Positions 49,401 through 60,769 of a stretch of 64,000 bases of DNA are shown here, one piece after another. Within the stretch, counting starts at the first letter, position 1; the number at the start of each line of letters is the position of its first letter. The position numbers and the translations under genes are program-made. The notes under the pieces were generated by a model that was not told where the DNA came from, made no database searches, and saw nothing but the letters and a program-made list of their open reading frames with translations. The stretch comes from Xiphydria camelus (Eukaryota > Arthropoda > Insecta > Hymenoptera > Xiphydriidae), in contig OY783193.1 in the NCBI GenBank assembly GCA_963678675.1, forward strand, positions 6,021,501-6,085,500, in the 5' to 3' direction.

Positions 49401-52400
49401 TGTGTTGAAAGCTGAAATTATTATGGAGATAGATACATTTCGAATAGCAGTAACATCGCCTTTCGAACAATTGATAAATTTGGTGACTTCTGTGCAAAAA
49501 GGAATCCTTTAGGTGGGTTAGTTTCTGAATAGTTAGTACATGAATATACTTACGCCAATGTGGATCATGATCGAATTGTATGCGTTTGAAGCATGTGGGT
49601 GCGATAGAACAGCGATCTGTACCACCTTTGTCCCGCTGCATGCAATTATAACGCCTCGTGAATTATTAATCGTTAGTAACAGACTGACCCCATGAAATAC
49701 GTCATTTTACAGTCGAACCTCCGCTAACTAAACCATCTCTGCTATTCAAACGAAATTATCTCTACTGATTTAAACACTTTTTCCCTCCAAATTTCCTCTT
49801 TATAAGGTTTGTGGAATTACAAAAAGTGGTATACCATTTGTTTTGTAGAAAAAAAATTACTCAAAAGTTCGAGGATCGAAGGAATGTTTAAATACAAGAC
49901 ATTTATCCGAACACTTCAGTTGTTGGAGGTTCAGTTGTAATGTATAATAATCGAACTAAAAAATCAAGGAAAATAATGAAACGCAATAAAAATAAAATAT
50001 ATAACCATCATTTAATGTATGTTCTAACAGTGATACACGTGTATACATAAAAATATACATATATATATATATATCGTATTTGTTACTTTGATAAAAAATC
50101 AGTATTAAAGTATATATATCAAATGCTTTACATTTCATCACTTGGGGTGTGATCAGATCTCTTTCCCTAACAAGTGATGTTATAACAAATATTGTGTTCT
50201 CAAAGTACAGATTAAGTACAATGTTAATATCCCCACCGCGAATATACGCATATATGTATATGCATTCAACACATAAAAAAGAAACGTACGAAACGCGAGT
50301 ATACGGATATATTCGTATATATATCAATGTCATAATTAATAAACGTGATTAAGTTTCATTCAGGACGGAGCCATAAGATATGTTGATTAAATTATAACGT
50401 TGCAATCTAGACAAGCTACTCTTATGTACAAATCGTCTAGTCTTAACATTTGATGCAAAGACGACAAAACACTCGAATTTTGAGTCTCACACTATTATCA
50501 CACGCGCACTACTTTGCTTTAGTATACAAATTATATAGCTGCTCGAATTCTACGTTAAATTGTCCGGCTATATTTCATTTTAATGTCATGCATTGAGAGC
50601 TAGACGATTCGTTAACGTAATAAAAGTGCATTAACCGTCAATGGTAAAAACAATGAATATACAGAGGAGTGTTAACTCGAACCTAAAATTTTATTCTCCA
50701 TCTTTAACGAAGGAGAATCTTAATTTAACATGGTTGAGCCATTATTTGTATAACTCGACTATTCGTTTTAATACTTAATCTACAGAGTAGTTTTGCAAAA
50801 TCTCTAATTCGCTCGGTGCTAGACATGAATGTAATCGCTCATGTGTTTTGATAATACAAACTTTAAACTCTCACATATTTAACTCTCGAGCTTTAATTCC
50901 ACAATATTCGAATAAAATACTTTGGAAAATTCATTGTTTTTTAAATTACATTTATCCAAGGCCTGTAATAATTGAGACTTGGATGCGATGGCTATCTACA
51001 TGCTTTCAGTCACGCTTACTTCAATCACGATTATCTTGTTGCCTATGAACGTTTGAATTAAGATCAGTCAAACATTTATAAGTAATGAGATCAACGTGAT
51101 TAAAATTTACTCGATCTAAGTATGCTTAGATCGCTATTGTATCCATGTCCTCAGTTTTCTACGATAGTATTACATACTACCAATGCTCTCTTTCTGTTAT
51201 CAATAAAGATATAAATGCACTTTGGTAGTCCATAATATAAAAACAAAAGCATGCCAAACTCTGATACACATTTTTGAAGAACCAGGCTATCTAATTAAAC
51301 GAGCGAATAGCAAGCTAATGTCTTACAGTGCGATTTAAGATATCGTATTGACAAAATACATCGTCTATGTTAGAACTTTCGCGCCGAAGGGTGTTTGCTT
51401 CTAATTTAAAGTCAACATCTACCTTCGACGAGGAGTATAAGCAACATGGAGAAAAAGATTGACTCTATTTCTATTAGCTGCAATCACCGGTATACTCACT
51501 CCTACGATTCTTAAATTATTTATCTAATATTGTCAATGTATTATGCGTATGTACTTTGTTCAACGGAACGCAAGCAAATAAGCCAGTGTTGATCCCTCGT
51601 TGAGTTATCTCCTTAATCACAACTGTTTGCCAATATGAGGCGCAGTCGTGACTTTAATCTTACTGAGAGTGCTCTGATGTATGGGAGACAAATAAGTAGA
51701 GCGATAGAACAATCGACAGGAAAATAAGCAATGTTAAATGACAATATAGGATTGTTCAGATCAGAAAAGTCAGTCTTATAGAATAATGCAGTCCCATCAC
51801 CGGAGTACGAACGATAGGTTCGACATGTTTGCAAATACTATTATCGTTTTACTCGTTGCAACGGCACATTACTATGATGGCACGAGCATTTCGCGAACTG
51901 CACACGATTAAACTCTACTAGAATGAGATTACTTTTCTCAAATCGGGTTTGTGCTGAAGTTTTATACGAGTAAAGTTTTGAAGCATAAAAGCTTTCTAGT
52001 GTGATGTCTGTTTCTCATGAGGAAAGCTACTGTGCGTAAATATATGAACATAAGTGACTTTTTCCGTCGCTGTTGTATGATGTTCGTATAGAAACTTTCG
52101 AAGTTCCTTAGAATACTGGATATGTTATACATATAACTGATAATATGAGTACTGGGGTGCCAATTTCTTTTGGCAATTTCGACCATTCTCAATTTACTCT
52201 AATATTATATAACTTTGAGATATTTTCAATGGTGATTGTCCAGCGGATTATTCTTTCAGAATTTCCGAATCTTTCCATGACATCTTTGAAACTTCTAATC
52301 CCGTTAAATCTTTAAAAATCTAAATTATCGCACAAATGCAATACAAAGCTTATACCGGCGAGTTTTTATCGTGGATCTTCAAATCTGTATCAATCCTCGA

Positions 52401-52481
52401 AATGGAAATTTCTGAGCAGCTGTGACTTCATCGAGTGAATCATACTCCCGTCTGCTTTACTTTGCCAGCGTTTACGCAAAA
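46441..52481. other. Largely gene-free AT-rich interval
   Basis: No recognised protein is encoded in this 6 kb. It contains an (AT)n tract near 50058-50074 and two minus-strand segments with good splice sites (49554-49635 and 49180-49264), which may be exons of an unidentified gene. The right end probably holds the TMEM268 3' UTR. Other ORFs look random. Confidence 0.45.
49180..49635 (-). other. Two candidate exons of an unidentified gene
   Basis: On the minus strand, 49635-49554 is bounded by TGCATGCAG and GTAAGT, and 49264-49180 by GACTTTTTCAG and GTAAGT. Joined, they are open in two frames: one gives a Trp/Cys-containing peptide with PPGFTWCAYLS, the other contains IMIHIGDIPLDLRG. I recognise neither. 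With only 167 bp, open frames by chance are plausible, so these could be UTR or non-coding RNA exons. Confidence 0.25.
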
Positions 52482-52721
52482 TTAAAAATTGGGTATTTTA
52501 AAGAATCTGCGTAATGTCAACTTGCCTCTAGGCTTGTATTTGAGATGCTCTTCAATGAACTGGCATGGGCAGCGGGCGGAGACGCAGTGTCGCGGTGGAA
52601 CAGACGGTCCCATGATGCTTCTACTGCGCTCCTGTGAATCTACAGCCAGGTCGAGTCTGTGTCGTACAAAGTGACGCGCCCATCGGGACGCGTATCTCAG
52701 CAGCAGCAACTCCGCCCGCTC
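52482..52721 (-). other. TMEM268 alternative last exon B (distal)
   Basis: Coding part of 79 residues plus stop, with a strong acceptor (GTGTGTTGGCAG). It is homologous to exon A but ends in a different basic tail, LRRFFKIPNF. The vertebrate protein ends with a single version of this region. Confidence 0.8.
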
Positions 52722-55700
52722 CTGCCAACACACACCGTCACCGTTGAACACCCAATGAAATTGTTATTGAGAAGCGGAATAACTGCGGTATGTGAAACTG
52801 TTCATTTGCAACGTACGACAATATGTGCACATGTGTGCATATCAAGATCGTAGCGATGAAGAATAAAAACTATGAATGCATAGAGGAACGCGACGCGTTG
52901 AGTATTTCTACATTTCTGAGAGTTTCGGCAATTATATGCAAGGACTTTTTCTGGTCGTTTCAAGAGTTAAGAGAAAACGAGGATAGGATGAGTTTTATAG
53001 AATACTGCAAGTGCCTATTTTTCAGTATTTGAAAAAGCCAAGAGAACCAGATATAATTGCCAAAGTTTCATCAGGTAGTAATGGCCAGCAACATTTAATG
53101 AATTGTTGATAGAATGTAGTTATTAAAAGTAAAGCTCTTGATTAATCAAAGAAAAGGAATGAATAGTGTTTGCGATTACGAATTATTGTGAAGAATGGAA
53201 GGTCGAGGGAAACATAACAAGACCACTGGCTTATGCGTTTCACGGACAAGTGAAAAATGATATTTGATGGGTAATTGATATTGAGAACCGGGAATGAAGA
53301 ATTGCGCAATCTTTGTTTCGAGGGAATCATAAGCGTAGCGAGAAATGGAACGATCACTGTTTATCCGAAAAAAAAGTCTAGAAGAAAACAGCTTACGAGG
53401 AATACGAAAGAGAAATTAAACGGAAAAAAAGTAATACTTTGGAACGTGAATTGGAATGTAACGTTCTACGTAGAAAACGTGAAAATTCTCCTCGTAATTT
53501 GTTTCACATCGTACGAGCAATAGTTAGTCAATTCTTTACGTATTACAGTCGCAAAATAGCAACTGGAAATTCCTTCAAATAACGTGTTACTTAAAAACTG
53601 CATACTGCTATTAGTATTATGGCGAAAGCTACATTAAGATGAACGTAAAAGTAATAGCTGAACTGTGACGAAATTCAGGATCGAATAAAGCTGCGCGTCT
53701 ATCAAAGACCTCTGTCCCTGAGGAAACCGCTCCACGCGGGACAGAAGTCTCTCCCTTGCATGCGGGGTTTATTACGCAACCATTCCTCGATATATTGACA
53801 AGGGCATAAAGCGGAAGACAAATGACGAGGGGAAGAAGGGTTTCCACCCTCTTCGTCTACCGTCCAGTCCAATCGTCGACGCAAGTAGTCCTTTGCCCAG
53901 CGTTGTATGTAACGGCAGAGTACTTGCTCGCTCTTACCCTAATATTTCATGAAAATAGCATAAAAAAGGAGCATTCATTAATTGCCTCGTACGAACGAGT
54001 CACGCATTATTACCATCGGAAGGACGCGCGATGTCAATATTTTTCGTGTTCAATTTCAATGCAGAATCAAAGAGAAACGATACACAATATCCACAGGGAA
54101 ATTAAATACCGCCTCACCTGTTTCCGCGACAATCGAGTCGTCGTGCTGCCTTGTATGACGATGTCACTATCGTCTATGTCCATCCGCTGCTGCAATTCCT
54201 GCCTGCGTCGCGATCCGGCAGAATCGTCGCCGCCAATTACTCTGCCATCGCGTTCTTCTTGTTCTATCACATCTTGTAACTTTTTCTAAAGCAAAAGCAG
54301 AGACGAACGAGTTATCAAATTGCATAAAATCGGCGTCAGAGCATTCAATTCATGATAGTAGCGTTAACACACGGCGGTGTTGCTCCTTTGAATTGGACAG
54401 AAACCACATTTTATTTAGCAAATCGTTTAAAAACTTACAACACAATCGGTAGTCTCGAAGTAAATAAAGCAGAGGTTGACTTTGTGACAGGAAATCTTGC
54501 CCCTGTCGTCCAATCCCAGTAGAATTTTGTGATGAAGCAAATGTTTGTTGACCTGAGCCATACACTTCTCCAGATTATGATTCAATTTTATCTTCACGAA
54601 CATGCACAGGAATATCGCCGCCGCGTTCAGTATCAGCCACATAACGCCGAGACCGAACAACGTGAGACCGGTCACTCCCGAAAAGAGAAGACCAAGTAGC
54701 ACGGCAAAGGCGGTGAACAGCCACAGCACGAGGATACGCTTGTAGCAAATATTGTACATGTTAAAACGTACGTCGTTTACCAACAGCTCCATTATGTGAA
54801 CGTAATCCTCCACAGTGAGCTGCAACGCATACGTTATATGTGTCAGTCATTGATTTCCCATTAAAAATCTCTCCACTTTAGTACAGAAAGGAGCTAAGAA
54901 ATTCAGGGTGTCTAACGGTCAGGGAAATCTGGAAAACATGGAATTGTCAGGGAGTTTGATATTTCTGGAAAAATCAGGGAATTGTCAGGGAATTCTGAAA
55001 TTTTTCTGGATTTTTTCTCCTGAAGTCTTTAGAATGGCTTTCACGGAAATCGGGTAATTGAAAACTGCAAGTTTGCTGTATGGCGTTGCTACATTACTAT
55101 AATTTCGATCGTTCGGAAAGTATATGTTCTTACTGGGCTCTAGTCAGCTATATGCAAAATGGCTTCAATCAACTCACTTCTACTCAGGGCGCACAATATA
55201 TCTCATTGACTTATCGGTTGAGACGTTGAGTGTTCAACACACATTCTTAAGTTCATCTTGTTTCTCAATTTATCATAATGAATCAATCATTGAGCTTAGA
55301 ATTCAAACTCAATGATTGCTTTAGTAGCATAAAAGGATAACTTTAATCTAGTCAGGGAAAAATACACATATTGAGCCTGGAAATCCTGGAAAAGTCAGAG
55401 AATTTCAGAATCTCATTCTGCCAGACACCCTGGAAATTGTTGACACAATTATTGACAAAATGATATACCGTCAGTCCTTGGGCCATTAGTTCCTCAGGCA
55501 CTAGCTCTGGTCTGAATTTCGCAGGCGTGATCCAGGGCCACCTGGTATTAACCGGCAGTAATGTAACGATAGTATCTCCATTTGCGAAGCCCTGCCTGAT
55601 ATTTCCAATCGGCGTGCTTATCACATTGTTGGTGTTGGTTCTTCCATTAGACACGTCTCGCAAATCGATAGTTTTTAGAGACGCGCTCTTTGGATCCGAC

Positions 55701-56080
55701 ACTCTAATGTCGGATGGCACGTTAGACTCTGGGTTTTCAGAGGACACGGAACGGTTCAAACCTGATCTGTCTAAATTAACGTGGACGGATTCGGTGGTTA
55801 TCACAGCACCTCTGTATTCATTATTCTTCTTATGCTTGTCTTCGGCTTTTTCTACAGCTTTCGCGATGTTTTCTACATTCACCGTTACCGATTCTGGCTT
55901 TATTACCGCCGGCGCGCTAGATTGCGGCTTTTCGGAGCTCTCGACGGTCTGCGAGCGAGCTGGCGCTTCTGGAGGAGCCTCTTCTTCAAATTGGACCCAA
56001 CCCTTAGGTTTTGCCGGAGCTTCAACCTGACCAGCATTCCCGACATTGTCCGTCGTGTCTTGCGAAGGTTGGGAGCTCAT
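52482..56080 (-). CDS. TMEM268: TMEM268-like two-pass membrane protein, two alternative last exons
   Basis: Homologue of vertebrate TMEM268 (C9orf91), a poorly characterised membrane protein. Common exons are 56080-55469, 54819-54439 and 54285-54118. The last exon is either 53938-53702 (A) or 52721-52482 (B); both keep phase, giving 465 or 466 residues. Residues 1-204 are disordered and hydrophilic. Two transmembrane helices follow (WLFTAFAVLLGLLFSGV and LGVMWLILNAAAIFLCMFV), then LLHHKILLGLDDRG and NLCFIYFETTDCV, both characteristic of the family. Each last exon carries the family's C-terminal CPCQ.IE motif. The ATG follows an acceptor at 56085, so a 5' UTR exon lies upstream. Intron 1 contains a 529-bp transposon. 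Confidence 0.88.
53702..53938 (-). other. TMEM268 alternative last exon A (proximal)
   Basis: Coding part of 78 residues plus stop. It reads RYIQRWAKDYLRRRLDW and later LCPCQYIEEWLRNKP, parallel to exon B (RYASRWARHFVRHRLDL; RCPCQFIEEHLKYKP). The acceptor is ATATTAG at 53939-53941, or an AAG two codons further in. A transcript ending here would exclude exon B. Confidence 0.8.
54904..55432 (+). mobile_element. 529-bp TIR element, copy B, in TMEM268 intron 1
   Basis: Termini CAGGGTGTCT and AGACACCCTG are perfect inverted repeats. A GAAATT duplication flanks it (54898-54903 and 55433-55438). Near the ends it carries repeated GTCAGGGAA-type motifs. It matches 13259-13756 in the opposite orientation across nearly its whole length. 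No transposase is encoded. The 6-bp duplication does not match a family I can name with confidence. Confidence 0.85.
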
Positions 56081-56085
56081 ATTTG

Positions 56086-59000
56086 CTGCGAGAGAGCAAG
56101 ACGCACGTGAGAAATGATTTTATTTTTTTCTAGTGGCATTGAACTCGATATTATGGCATAAATTTATCAGTTATTATCGGCTATTGAATGTTTGTAATGT
56201 GAAGGTGTCGTTTGGCCCATAAATAATGTTTAAACCCTGATCAAAATGGAATTAGAATATTTTTCATGTAAGAGTAATTACAATTTTGTTCGATGAATAT
56301 CAGAAACTGTATATTTGGGTAAACGGATATACAGAAGTTGAAGTACTAAAAAATATTGTCTGAAAGTGAATCCAAAATGTATAGATCAGATTATCAAGAA
56401 TTCAGTAGGTATATTCTTTTCATGTTCATAGAATGAAATTTTAATGTCTCTTACTCTGAAGAATGGTACAGAAATTCTCGTATAAAATGCTATACTCATA
56501 TTCTAGGCTCAGATTTTAAAAATTCAGATAAACGCTGTTTAACTTCTAAATCCAAGCAGCTTATAGACTGTTTCTCTGCTCAAACCAAATTCAACTCTTT
56601 TAAACCATCGAATATGCAGCTGGGCCTTGAATGAGTAATGGAATAAACCAAAGCCAGACCATCATTATCAACCTTGTCCATTCAATTTGTTTTTTCTATC
56701 TTATTACGCTTAAAAATCAGAAGGTCTATAACATTGATCAACCATGGGAAAGCTACATTAGCCACATTTTCAATAGAATAACTATTATATAATGATACCC
56801 ATGCCATAGTCGTGTCTTAATATAGGTAATTGCTCGATCATTAAAAAAAAGCACGAATTTGAGTTTATCTCCTAATTCGTATATTCCTTTCCACTAAGAA
56901 GAAGCATAATACAAATTGCAAATGCATTTCCCAGTATAACTTTGCATTCACAGCTGCTTCGACGACTGTTTATACCAAAAATTCATAGAAAAATGGGATT
57001 CTTTGCATTCGATCGCATCAAAGCGATCCGTAGAAGCAACAGCACGCCTTCAATATTAGCTAATTGCAATCAATTCGAACTGTCGGCAGTGGCGGCGTTA
57101 TTTATTCACTCCAGCACACGATACCCTTATCTATAGATTGACGTGTGGGCGGGACACGTTGGGTAGACGATACGAAAAATCGTCGCGATACTCGCAAATG
57201 AACTTACCGGAGTTGACCTCGCGCAACGGATTCGTACGCGATACTTATGTAATATCGCTGGCTAATCGGCCCAATTGCGCGATGAAATACGAGTCGAGGC
57301 AAACGTACGTACCTGCTGCGCGCTAGCCAGTCTCATGACCGCAACCGCCGAAGGTGTAAGCGTACTGCGAGGTATGCGCAGGGGGGCGCGATACGTTGTA
57401 CCGTACACTCCTCTACCTGTCGCTCGCGATGCCTCGTACGCCACTTTATTCGATGCGTGCACACCTGGAACTTTCAGAGTCATCGAAGATAAAAAGCGAG
57501 AGGTTGCCTCGTTATGGGATGAGATCGGAGGATCCGCACATTCGCGTTTCACGTATGGTAGTCAGCGCGCAGGTTGCGTATCGACCTCGGCGGCTGTTGC
57601 TACCAGGAATTTTTACCTGTGACACGCGGTGACACAGAAATCCCAGTGTTACGTTATCGCAGGTTAAATCCGTAATAAGAATTCCTCGAAATCCGACGAA
57701 TATTGCATGTACAGTTATCAGAATGCGCGATAGCGATCGAAAAGTTACCCTTGCCAAGGTATCGCGAGAGGCAATTATTTCTTTACGCATACACCTAACC
57801 TCTCCTTGCACTGTAATGTAATTAATAAATATTACTTTGCATCGAGATAAGAAGTGCGCCATTGTTAAAAGCTGCTTTGAAAAATATTTCTCACTTTCGA
57901 AATTGAAACGCGTCAAATAATTGCGCACTTTCATTGTTTGTCGTGCGCTTCACGTAGTAGGAGTAGCGTGACATTGAATTCAGTTGTTTGGAATATTTCA
58001 ATTTTGAATAAAAATTGTTTTCAGTCACCACGCGGCGGTGTGATTGTTCTTTTTTTTTTCAAATGGAAAACTCCGAAATAATTAACATGTAGTAGATATA
58101 CGACGAGTCTGAGATATGCGTACGAGATAAATTAAATATCAGATTGAGAGGTTGCTAGAAAAAAACGAACGTTTCTGCGCAGAAAATAATCACATAATCT
58201 TCTTTACACGTGTAATAACTTCGGGTAGTCGAATAACTTTACAAGAGAGACTACAGTTTTTCTTTGCGCAATACAAGAAGAAAGTGTGAGAGAAGTTACG
58301 AAAAATTTAAAAGCTTTTAAGACTGTAGAAATTTAAAACAAACCAAATCATGTTTCCATTTATATGTATGAAAAACAATAGTTGAGTTTGATAAGAAACA
58401 TTCAGAAGTAAGCAATAAGTGTGCAATCATCGATATTACACCATGATACTTCTACTTGGCAATTATTGTAGTCGAAGTTCGTGCAGAAACGCTTGTTTTT
58501 TTCTAGCCGTTTTTGTATAGAAAAAGGACAATCTTGTATAAACGTTTCTTATCCTACGAACGCGTGAGAATATCTCGCGATTCGAATGTATGTGTATAAT
58601 GCAGCCCTTCAAGAACGACGTTCGAAAGCATACGTTCATATCAGCTGATCGAAATATGTACATACAGGGTGTTTATGCGGATGTGATACATAGAAGACGT
58701 GTGAGTGCGAGTGAGATCATCGATTAGCCCGGGTGAACATATAAGAGTTTCTCTGTTGTATACGCGACTTGAAAAGTCAAGAAGGTCAAGAAGAGCCTGC
58801 GACAGAGAGGCTCTTCTGAGGTATCTCGCTCGCACTCACACGGTCCCTGTGCGGTGTGTTTCATCCTCATAAACACCTCATACGATCTGCGCATACGTCA
58901 AATAGTTTATTCGAAATCCAAATCAAAACAAACGACTGGGAAGGAAATTTTGGAACGTCAAAATAAAACGAAACATGACTTAGTTTTTCGAAATTTTCAG

Positions 59001-59158
59001 AGTTCTAAAAGTATTAACAATTCTTCGTAACCTCTCACACTTTTTTTTGCTGTGTACAAGAAAAATCAATAGTCGTCGTCTTGTTAAAGTTTGTCGATCA
59101 CCAGAATTTATTACGCATAAAAAAGATTACGTGATCAGTTTCCGTGTTCCTAACCAAA
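56086..59158. other. Upstream regions of TMEM268 and TTC19
   Basis: No coding exon is recognised. A CpG-rich block at about 57120-57620 may be the TMEM268 promoter and first untranslated exon. A 213-bp MITE lies at 58666-58878. The last 250 bp before 59159 are probably the TTC19 promoter and 5' UTR. ORFs in the CpG-rich block do not resemble known proteins. Confidence 0.4.
58666..58878. mobile_element. 213-bp MITE with 5-bp target-site duplication
   Basis: Left end AGGGTGTTTATGCGGATG and right end CATCCTCATAAACACCT are imperfect inverted repeats. A second pair of inner repeats contains GTGTGAGTGCGAG. CATAC directly flanks both ends (58661-58665 and 58879-58883). There is no coding capacity. 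The family is not identified. Confidence 0.75.
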
Positions 59159-60769
59159 ATGTCATCTCTCGCAAAGTGTCTTTTCGGTACGATAAAATTC
59201 GTTCAGAGAAGTATCGACGTCGGTCGAATTTCTGTTAGTGCTTGCCAAAAAAATTCTCGAAGCGTTGTTTTAATAAATCGAGTGTCGCGATCTTATGACA
59301 TTAACAATAACTTAATAGTGGAAAGAAGTCGAGAATCGGAAGGCAAGGAGGATTTCAATTTCCTTCTATGTAGTGTCGCTGCTTTTTTCGGACTGTTTAA
59401 GTTTGGAAAGAGCAGCGAAGAAGAAGAAGGAGAAGTTCCAGAACTCATTATGATGATCAAACGATCGGTGTTACTCATTCAGGTTAAGTAAAATTGAAGT
59501 GTATTAGTCCCTGGTAGCTGTCAATGCGTAGGGAAATTATGACGACGAAGCTGACACTGAGAACCATCCCCGAACAACGAAGTTTAAACGAAGTCTACGA
59601 TAGCTTCAGCAGTGCCTAATTTCTCCTTGTAGAAGGGAGAGTATAAAAAGGCAGAACAGATGTTACACGTTGCCTTGAGGCAGGCTCAAGCACTGCAGCA
59701 CTTCGAAGCGATAACTTACATTCAGGACGTCATGGCGAATTTAGCGTTCGACGTCGGAGACTATCAAAAAGCGGAAGCGCTGTTCGTTTCGGTCATGCAA
59801 CGATTGATATCCACTGGCACGCCACAGGATGATCCAAAGATCATACATATGAGCTTGAAAGTGGCCAAGATGTATGAACACAGAGGAGATTTTCAGTAAG
59901 CTTTTGCCAGTCTTCGATGTGGAACTCCACACGATAATCCTCGTAATACGGTACACTTCGACGCGTAGGAAGGCGGAAAACGGTTATCAGTTTTGTTTGA
60001 AAAATTTGGAAACACGTTTTGACAAGAATACGAAAGACGAAGATGTAATATTATTATGGGCGATGGCTTTGGATTGGTACGCGCGAATGCTCATAACCCA
60101 GAATCGGTATACGGAGGCTTTTAAACGCTTTCTTCAAGCCTATCAAATGTCTGTTAAAGTCAATGGGGAGGAACACGAACAGACTGTTATGTTACTCAAT
60201 GATTTGGGCACGATCAGTTTCATGAAAGGAGAACACGATGAAGCCATCGATTATTTGACCGAGGCAGCTGAAATTGGTAAATGAAGTACAGTTAAGACGC
60301 TTAACGTTTACTTGAATAAATCCCTTAATTTCCGTTAACTATTCTTGCGATAGGCTTCTTGAGTTTTGACTTTACTTTCTATATTACGAGTGCGACTCTT
60401 TAGCAAGAGTCTAAATAGAAATATGGAAACGTGAATAGAGTTCTAATCTATGTGATTAAACGTTATCAATTATCTCGCAAAACGATGTTTTCTTTCTTGA
60501 AATTGGATGGATAAATTCAAAAAGGATTGAGAGGGAGAGCATTTCCTAACTGAGGCAGATGTAATTTTCCAGGAAAGAAGTTGCCCGAAATGACGGACTT
60601 AGGTTCGATTCACGTAAACTTAGGCAATGTGTTTATGAAGAAGGGTTTATACGAAGCGGCAAAAAAGTCGTGCCAAGAAGGCTGGAAGTTGTCGAAATCG
60701 CGCAATAATGAGGAATCTTTAGTGGAGGCGAAAGATTGTTTGGATGAAATCAAGAGATTATTATCCTGA
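59159..60769 (+). CDS. TTC19: Tetratricopeptide repeat protein 19, mitochondrial
   Basis: Mitochondrial inner-membrane protein required for complex III upkeep, where it helps clear Rieske-protein fragments. Four exons (59159-59482, 59633-59895, 59969-60276, 60573-60769) give 363 residues, close to the human 380. The basic, hydroxylated N-terminus looks like a targeting peptide. A hydrophobic segment FNFLLCSVAAFFGLF (about residue 70) is the likely membrane anchor, followed by an acidic SSEEEEGE stretch. TPR-type helices follow, e.g. YKKAEQMLHVALRQAQAL, GDYQKAEALFVSVMQR, NRYTEAFKRFLQAYQMS and GEHDEAIDYLTEAAEIG. The ATG is the first in-frame one; the frame extends five codons upstream only to a GTG. 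Confidence 0.93.

Noticed and set aside
57262..57622. ORFs of about 96-115 codons on both strands upstream of TMEM268
   Set aside because: CpG-rich sequence open in several frames at once, no recognisable domain and no good splice context for a coding exon.
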